DNA of 64,000 nt from Desulfovibrio sp. (GTDB taxonomy: Bacteria; Desulfobacterota; Desulfovibrionia; Desulfovibrionales; Desulfovibrionaceae): the NCBI GenBank assembly GCA_024699605.1, contig JAILPJ010000087.1:1-64000 (forward strand), given 5' to 3'. Position 1 is the first letter of the stretch. Each line of letters opens with the position of its first letter. Below the pieces are notes generated by a model. It ran no database searches and was not told the origin of the DNA. It was given only the letters and a program-made list of their open reading frames with translations. Below, one piece after another: positions 60,295-64,000 of the stretch. The position numbers and the translations under genes are program-made.

Positions 60295-61365
60295 TTGAAA
60301 ACTCTGTTTATTACTGGTGGAGCAGGTTTTATCGGTTCTGAGGCCGTTCATCAGGCTCTTGAAAATGGCTGGCGAGTTGTCAATATTGATAAATTGACCT
60401 ATTCGGGGAATCTGGCATCTCTCGAAGATATTGCCAGTCATCCTCAGTACAGCATGATTCAGGCGGATATTGCCGATGCCTCAGCCATGCGCGCAGCGTT
60501 TGAAAAGCACAAACCAGATGCAGTCCTGCATTTGGCTGCGGAGACTCACGTAGACCGATCCATAGACAGCCCTGCACCATTCATTGAAAGTAATATTGTT
60601 GGAACCTTTGTCCTTCTTGAAACCTGTCGAAACTATCTGAAAAGTCTTTCGCCAAATGCAGAAAAAGCACGAAACTTTCGTTTTGTGCACATTTCTACCG
60701 ATGAAGTCTTTGGGGATCTGGCCACAAGTGATGGACGTTTTTCTGAAAAAACGCCCTATGCTCCCAGTTCACCGTATTCTGCAAGCAAAGCCTCTTCAGA
60801 TCATCTTGTAAGGGCTTGGCACAGGACCTACGGTTTGCCAACCATGATTACCAATTGCTCCAATAATTACGGTCCTAGACAATTTCCTGAAAAACTGATT
60901 CCTTTGACACTCTTGCATGCACAAGCAGGAGAAACGCTTCCAGTCTATGGACAGGGTCAACAAATTCGTGACTGGCTCTATGTCGGTGATCATGTACGAG
61001 CGCTCTTTCTCGTTCTGGAAAATGGCCGCATAGGAGAAACATACGCCATTGGTGGCTACGGAGAAAAACGCAATATTGATGTTGTTACGACATTGTGCGA
61101 TCTGCTCAACGAATTGCGACCGCAAAAGCCTGGGGGGATCAGTGATTACAAGGAGCTGATTCGTTTTGTTACGGACAGGCCTGGCCACGATTTGCGCTAC
61201 GCCATTGATCCAACTAAAATCAGCACAGAGCTTGGTTGGAAACCGCAAGAAAACTTCACGAGCGGTCTGCGAAAAACGGTAGAATGGTATCTGAGTCATG
61301 AGCAATGGTGGCGCTCAATCCTTGATGGAAGCTATCACGGCGAACGTCTAGGTGTATCAACCTAG
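60295..61365 (+). CDS. rmlB: dTDP-glucose 4,6-dehydratase
   Basis: 356 residues. Short-chain dehydrogenase fold with GGAGFIGS near the start, [18 protein letters not shown] and the catalytic YSASKAS. Starts at TTG 60295, 8 nt after AGGAAGG. It converts dTDP-glucose to the 4-keto-6-deoxy sugar. It sits 9 nt before rmlA. Confidence 0.97.
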   Translation: MKTLFITGGAGFIGSEAVHQALENGWRVVNIDKLTYSGNLASLEDIASHPQYSMIQADIADASAMRAAFEKHKPDAVLHLAAETHVDRSIDSPAPFIESNIVGTFVLLETCRNYLKSLSPNAEKARNFRFVHISTDEVFGDLATSDGRFSEKTPYAPSSPYSASKASSDHLVRAWHRTYGLPTMITNCSNNYGPRQFPEKLIPLTLLHAQAGETLPVYGQGQQIRDWLYVGDHVRALFLVLENGRIGETYAIGGYGEKRNIDVVTTLCDLLNELRPQKPGGISDYKELIRFVTDRPGHDLRYAIDPTKISTELGWKPQENFTSGLRKTVEWYLSHEQWWRSILDGSYHGERLGVST

Positions 61366-61374
61366 GAGCATGTT

Positions 61375-62250
61375 GTGGAATACAAAGGTATCATTCTGGC
61401 TGGAGGCTCCGGAACAAGACTGCACCCCATCACTTTGGGAGTCTCGAAGCAGCTCTTGCCCATCTACGATAAACCTATGATCTATTATCCTATGTCCGTG
61501 CTGATGCTGGCCGGCATTCGGAATATTTTGATCATTTCCACTCCAGACGACCTTCCACAGTATCAACGTCTTTTGCGTTCTGGCTCGCAATTTGGAGTTC
61601 ATCTCAGCTACGCAGTTCAGCCAAGTCCCGATGGTTTGGCTCAGGCTTTTCTTATAGGACAAGATTTTATAGGAGATTCTCCGGTCTGCTTGATTTTGGG
61701 AGACAATATTTTTCATGGCCAGCATTTTTCTGAAAAACTGACACGTGCTGTTCAGCAAGATCGCGGAGCCACCATCTTCGGTTACCTCGTCAAAGATCCC
61801 GAACGCTTCGGTGTGGTTTCTTTCGATAACGTAGGCAATGCCATTGACATAGAGGAAAAACCCAAAAAGCCCAAATCGCCTTATGCCGTAACTGGTCTCT
61901 ATTTTTACGACAATAGCGTAGTTGACATTGCCAAAACCATCACGCCTTCAGCCCGTGGCGAACTTGAAATCACTAGTGTCAACCAGGTTTATCTACAAAA
62001 AAACGAGCTGCGCGTGGAACGCCTAGGCCGGGGTTTTGCCTGGCTTGATACAGGCACACATGCAAGCCTTCTGGAAGCCTCAGCGTACGTACAAACCATA
62101 GAATCTCGACAAGGTCTGAAAGTAGCCTGCCTCGAAGAAATTGCCTGGCGAAAAAAATGGATCACTGACGACGAACTGGCCAAGGCCGGAAATTTTTTTG
62201 CCAAGACTGACTATGGACTCTATCTCCTTCAGCTTTTAAAGGACAAATAG
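61375..62250 (+). CDS. rmlA: Glucose-1-phosphate thymidylyltransferase
   Basis: 291 residues, makes dTDP-glucose. Nucleotide-binding GGSGTRLHP near residue 11, [24 protein letters not shown], and [11 protein letters not shown] are all typical. GTG 61375, 7 nt after AGGAG. Between rmlB and rmlC. Confidence 0.97.
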   Translation: MEYKGIILAGGSGTRLHPITLGVSKQLLPIYDKPMIYYPMSVLMLAGIRNILIISTPDDLPQYQRLLRSGSQFGVHLSYAVQPSPDGLAQAFLIGQDFIGDSPVCLILGDNIFHGQHFSEKLTRAVQQDRGATIFGYLVKDPERFGVVSFDNVGNAIDIEEKPKKPKSPYAVTGLYFYDNSVVDIAKTITPSARGELEITSVNQVYLQKNELRVERLGRGFAWLDTGTHASLLEASAYVQTIESRQGLKVACLEEIAWRKKWITDDELAKAGNFFAKTDYGLYLLQLLKDK

Positions 62251-62289
62251 CCTCTTTTCTTTCACTTTTGCACAAGGCTCAGTAAGATT

Positions 62290-62835
62290 ATGGATTTTTC
62301 AATCCTCGCCCCCAATGGCCCAGTATTGCTCACCCCTGTTGTGCATGCCGATAAACGTGGGTTTTTCATGGAAACCTTCCGTCAACAAGAATTTGAAGAG
62401 CATTGCGGTCACTATACCTTTGTCCAGGATAATCACAGCCGTAGTGGTGCCAACGTACTCAGAGGTTTGCACTATCAGCTTAACCACCCTCAGGGCAAAC
62501 TTATCCGTGTCATTATCGGAGAAGTCTTTGATGTGGCTGTCGATCTGCGACGCTCTTCTCCGACCTTTGGGCAGTTTTTTTCTGCAACACTCAGCGCCGA
62601 AAACAAACAGATGTTCTGGGTTCCACCGGGCTTTGCCCATGGTTTTTGTGTCTTGAGTGAAACAGCAGAATTTCTTTATAAATGTACTGCCTATTATGAT
62701 CCAGATGATGAACACTGCCTCTGCTATGATGATAGCAGCTTGCACATTCCATGGCCCATACAAGTCAAAAACTGTGTAACATCACCAAAGGATCAACAGG
62801 GTAAAAGCTTTGCAGACTGTGCGAAATTTGAGTAA
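62290..62835 (+). CDS. rmlC: dTDP-4-dehydrorhamnose 3,5-epimerase
   Basis: 181 residues, cupin-type epimerase. Seen: DKRGFFMETFR, LRGLHYQ with the catalytic His, VDLRRSSPTFG, WVPPGFAHGF and YKCTAYYDPDDEHC. It ends the rml cluster, with 39 nt from rmlA. All four activities for dTDP-rhamnose are thus present. Confidence 0.97.
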   Translation: MDFSILAPNGPVLLTPVVHADKRGFFMETFRQQEFEEHCGHYTFVQDNHSRSGANVLRGLHYQLNHPQGKLIRVIIGEVFDVAVDLRRSSPTFGQFFSATLSAENKQMFWVPPGFAHGFCVLSETAEFLYKCTAYYDPDDEHCLCYDDSSLHIPWPIQVKNCVTSPKDQQGKSFADCAKFE

Positions 62836-62873
62836 ATGAGCAGCAGACTTGTAAACGCATAAGGATAAAAAAT

Positions 62874-63071
62874 ATGTCTGAAGAACAGGTGACTCAGTGG
62901 ACTGATGAAACAGTTCAGCGCGGAAGTCTGCGTGGCCGCATGAATGGCTTTGAATTAGGGTTTTTAGAAGGATTTCAAGAGGGGTTTGAGCAGGCTCGTA
63001 AAGAGATAGCAAGAAATATGTTGCGCTATACCTCCATAAAAAATTCTGACACAGACAAGGAAAAGGAATAA
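62874..63071 (+). CDS. Small Rpn-tail-like protein A
   Basis: 65 residues, charged and helical, with a QRGSLRGRMNGFELGFLEGF pattern of Gly at every fourth place. It is a paralogue of the next gene: both begin MS...V..W.DE..QRG..RGR..GF..G and continue GF..R.E.ARNML. Such Gly-periodic, Arg-rich tails are found at the C-termini of Rpn/YhgA-like (PD-(D/E)XK transposase-family) proteins, but the nuclease domain is absent here. The ATG follows AAGGA at some 11 nt. Function unknown. Confidence 0.6.
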   Translation: MSEEQVTQWTDETVQRGSLRGRMNGFELGFLEGFQEGFEQARKEIARNMLRYTSIKNSDTDKEKE

Positions 63072-63074
63072 ACA

Positions 63075-63311
63075 ATGTCAGACAATCCTGTTTCCAACTG
63101 GTCTGATGAACTTCTGCAGCGTGGTGGTATGCGCGGCAGACTTGAAGGCTTTAAAAGTGGTTATCTCAAAGGCTTCAAATCGGGATTTTTTCAGGGGAGG
63201 CGAGAAGTTGCCAGAAATATGCTGCAAGAAGGAAAATCTCTTGATGAAATTAGTGATGTCACTGGCTTAGGTGCTGTAGAAATCAAAAAAATTCCACAGG
63301 AAGAAGCTTAA
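63075..63311 (+). CDS. Small Rpn-tail-like protein B
   Basis: 78 residues, homologous to the gene just upstream, which ends 3 nt earlier. The same RGR..GF..GYLKGFKSGF pattern is followed by ARNMLQEGKSLDEISDVTGL, the classic end of Rpn-family and other transposase-like proteins. AAGGAA precedes the ATG. The two genes are likely a tandem duplication; copy A has lost the last part. Function unknown. Confidence 0.65.
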   Translation: MSDNPVSNWSDELLQRGGMRGRLEGFKSGYLKGFKSGFFQGRREVARNMLQEGKSLDEISDVTGLGAVEIKKIPQEEA

Positions 63312-63330
63312 GTAATTCTTTTATATCAAG

Positions 63331-63370
63331 AAAAGTTCCTTATTTCACCGAGGTGAGGTAAGGAACTTTT
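63331..63370. terminator. Bidirectional terminator at the end of the small-gene pair
   Basis: A perfect 12-bp stem (63331-63342 with 63359-63370) with an inner CACC/GGTG pairing and a T run after it on the plus strand (63367-63376). It lies between the small plus-strand genes and the convergent transporter gene and can serve both. Confidence 0.8.
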
Positions 63371-63395
63371 TCTTTATTTATAAATCACTAAGATA

Positions 63396-64000
63396 TTATT
63401 TTACTGCTTTTGATTTATTCAAAGCTAAAATAAGTACAGAAATAAGAATAAGTAAACTACCTATCCATCCAATTGGAGAAAAATATTCATCAAACAATAA
63501 ACATACCAAAAACATAGAAAGAACTGGTTCAATTTCTGAAGTAATAGCCGCCTGCACTAGACTTATTCGTTTGAGAGCCACGCCAAAAAAAATAAAGGCA
63601 AGATAAGTACAAACTAAACCCATAGTTAAAAGCGCCAACCAGACCGAAAATGCTGGTTTACAAGACAAAAGCGATCCGTGGCCTAAATTCACAAAGAGCA
63701 GGGCAAGCGATCCGCCAGCTAGCATATAACAAAAAATTGTCGATGAAGAATAGTTTTTCTGCCAAATCCGTGTAAAGGGATAATGACTGGCATAGCACAG
63801 TCCGGTTAGCAGACCAGTGATAATCCCAAGAAAATTTGTTGTTTCAGGGAGACTTCCACCTGAAAGACAGACAAAAAGAGTACCTAAAGCCGCAATGAAA
63901 AGTGCCACAAGTTGCTTACGGCAAAGACCCTCTTTGAAAAAACACCAGGCAAACAGAGCGACCCAAAAGGGGGCTGTATACTGCAAGATAATATCCATGC
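63396..64000 (-). CDS. EamA/DMT-family transporter, 3' part (cut by window edge)
   Basis: About 200 residues are visible, six or seven membrane helices of a drug/metabolite transporter with two EamA repeats. The visible part starts in the first repeat (LQYTAPFWVALFAWCFFKEGL), so some 60-100 N-terminal residues lie beyond base 64000; the in-frame Met at 63998 is not taken as the start. The second repeat ends SPIGWIGSLLILISVLIL. Substrate unknown. The gene is more A+T-rich at its 3' end. Confidence 0.85.
   Translation of the reverse strand, partial: MDIILQYTAPFWVALFAWCFFKEGLCRKQLVALFIAALGTLFVCLSGGSLPETTNFLGIITGLLTGLCYASHYPFTRIWQKNYSSSTIFCYMLAGGSLALLFVNLGHGSLLSCKPAFSVWLALLTMGLVCTYLAFIFFGVALKRISLVQAAITSEIEPVLSMFLVCLLFDEYFSPIGWIGSLLILISVLILALNKSKAVK

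Noticed and set aside
63998..64000. Met at the window edge as true start of the EamA transporter
   Set aside because: The visible protein begins within the first EamA repeat, so the gene must continue beyond the window.

Overview
The window reads as a chromosomal segment of an anaerobic, flagellated Gram-negative bacterium, most likely of the Desulfovibrionaceae. This is inferred from the complete KDO (LPS core) pathway with a fused KdsB-KdsC protein, the rimP-nusA-rnpM-infB-DUF503-nrnA-truB-rpsO-pnp block, an oxygen-sensitive indolepyruvate:ferredoxin oxidoreductase, and flhA/flhB/flgE. GC content looks intermediate by eye and falls towards the right end. No tRNA, rRNA, insertion sequence or CRISPR array was seen.

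Layout. 1-3659 (minus): an OB-fold exported protein and kdsD, kdsBC, kdsA. 3690-22484 (minus): a tightly packed cassette of 13 genes and the most unusual part of the window. It runs in the transcription direction directly from pnp, whose stop codon lies 2 nt before the first cassette gene. It encodes, in order, an unknown soluble protein, an NfeD-like protein and an SPFH protein, a glycine-zipper lipoprotein, a small membrane protein, two exported proteins sharing a four-cysteine C-terminal domain, SrfB (actin/Hsp70-fold ATPase), SrfC (dynamin-like GTPase), a bitopic Pro/Glu-rich protein, a periplasmic vWA protein, an ABC ATPase and permease, and a SUMF1/FGE-domain protein. The last four resemble the TagRST plus PpkA-sensor arrangement known from type VI secretion regulation, but no kinase, phosphatase or T6SS gene is present.

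22487-33014 (minus): the translation and RNA-decay block, with hairpins between rpsO and pnp, a terminator after nrnA, and a possible leader ORF overlapping the truB start. 33281-35502: mutY, a cyclophilin and a very His-rich lipoprotein. 35793-40952: flhA, flhB and the hook gene flgE. 41139-44441: DUF523, TPR, nadD, proA. 44651-47823 (plus): a TPR membrane protein and iorAB. 48032-51087 (minus): a papain-like protein, panB, an agmatinase-family enzyme and a hypothetical gene.

51353-57054 (plus): a UvrD-type helicase, thiL with an internal parS-like palindrome, a class II aldolase, queD, queE and an RlpA-like protein. 57066-57863: a ParB with no ParA beside it. 58320-59102: an ABC-2 polysaccharide-type permease without its ATPase. 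59307-62835: the dTDP-rhamnose genes rmlDBAC. The right end holds two tandem small paralogues resembling tails of Rpn-family proteins and the 3' part of an EamA-type transporter cut by the window edge.

The working model for the cassette (inference) is an envelope-spanning machine: cytosolic NTPases (SrfB, SrfC, ABC ATPase), bitopic and polytopic inner-membrane parts (permease, SPFH, NfeD, single-pass proteins), periplasmic sensory domains (vWA, SUMF1, four-Cys domains) and an outer-membrane lipoprotein.
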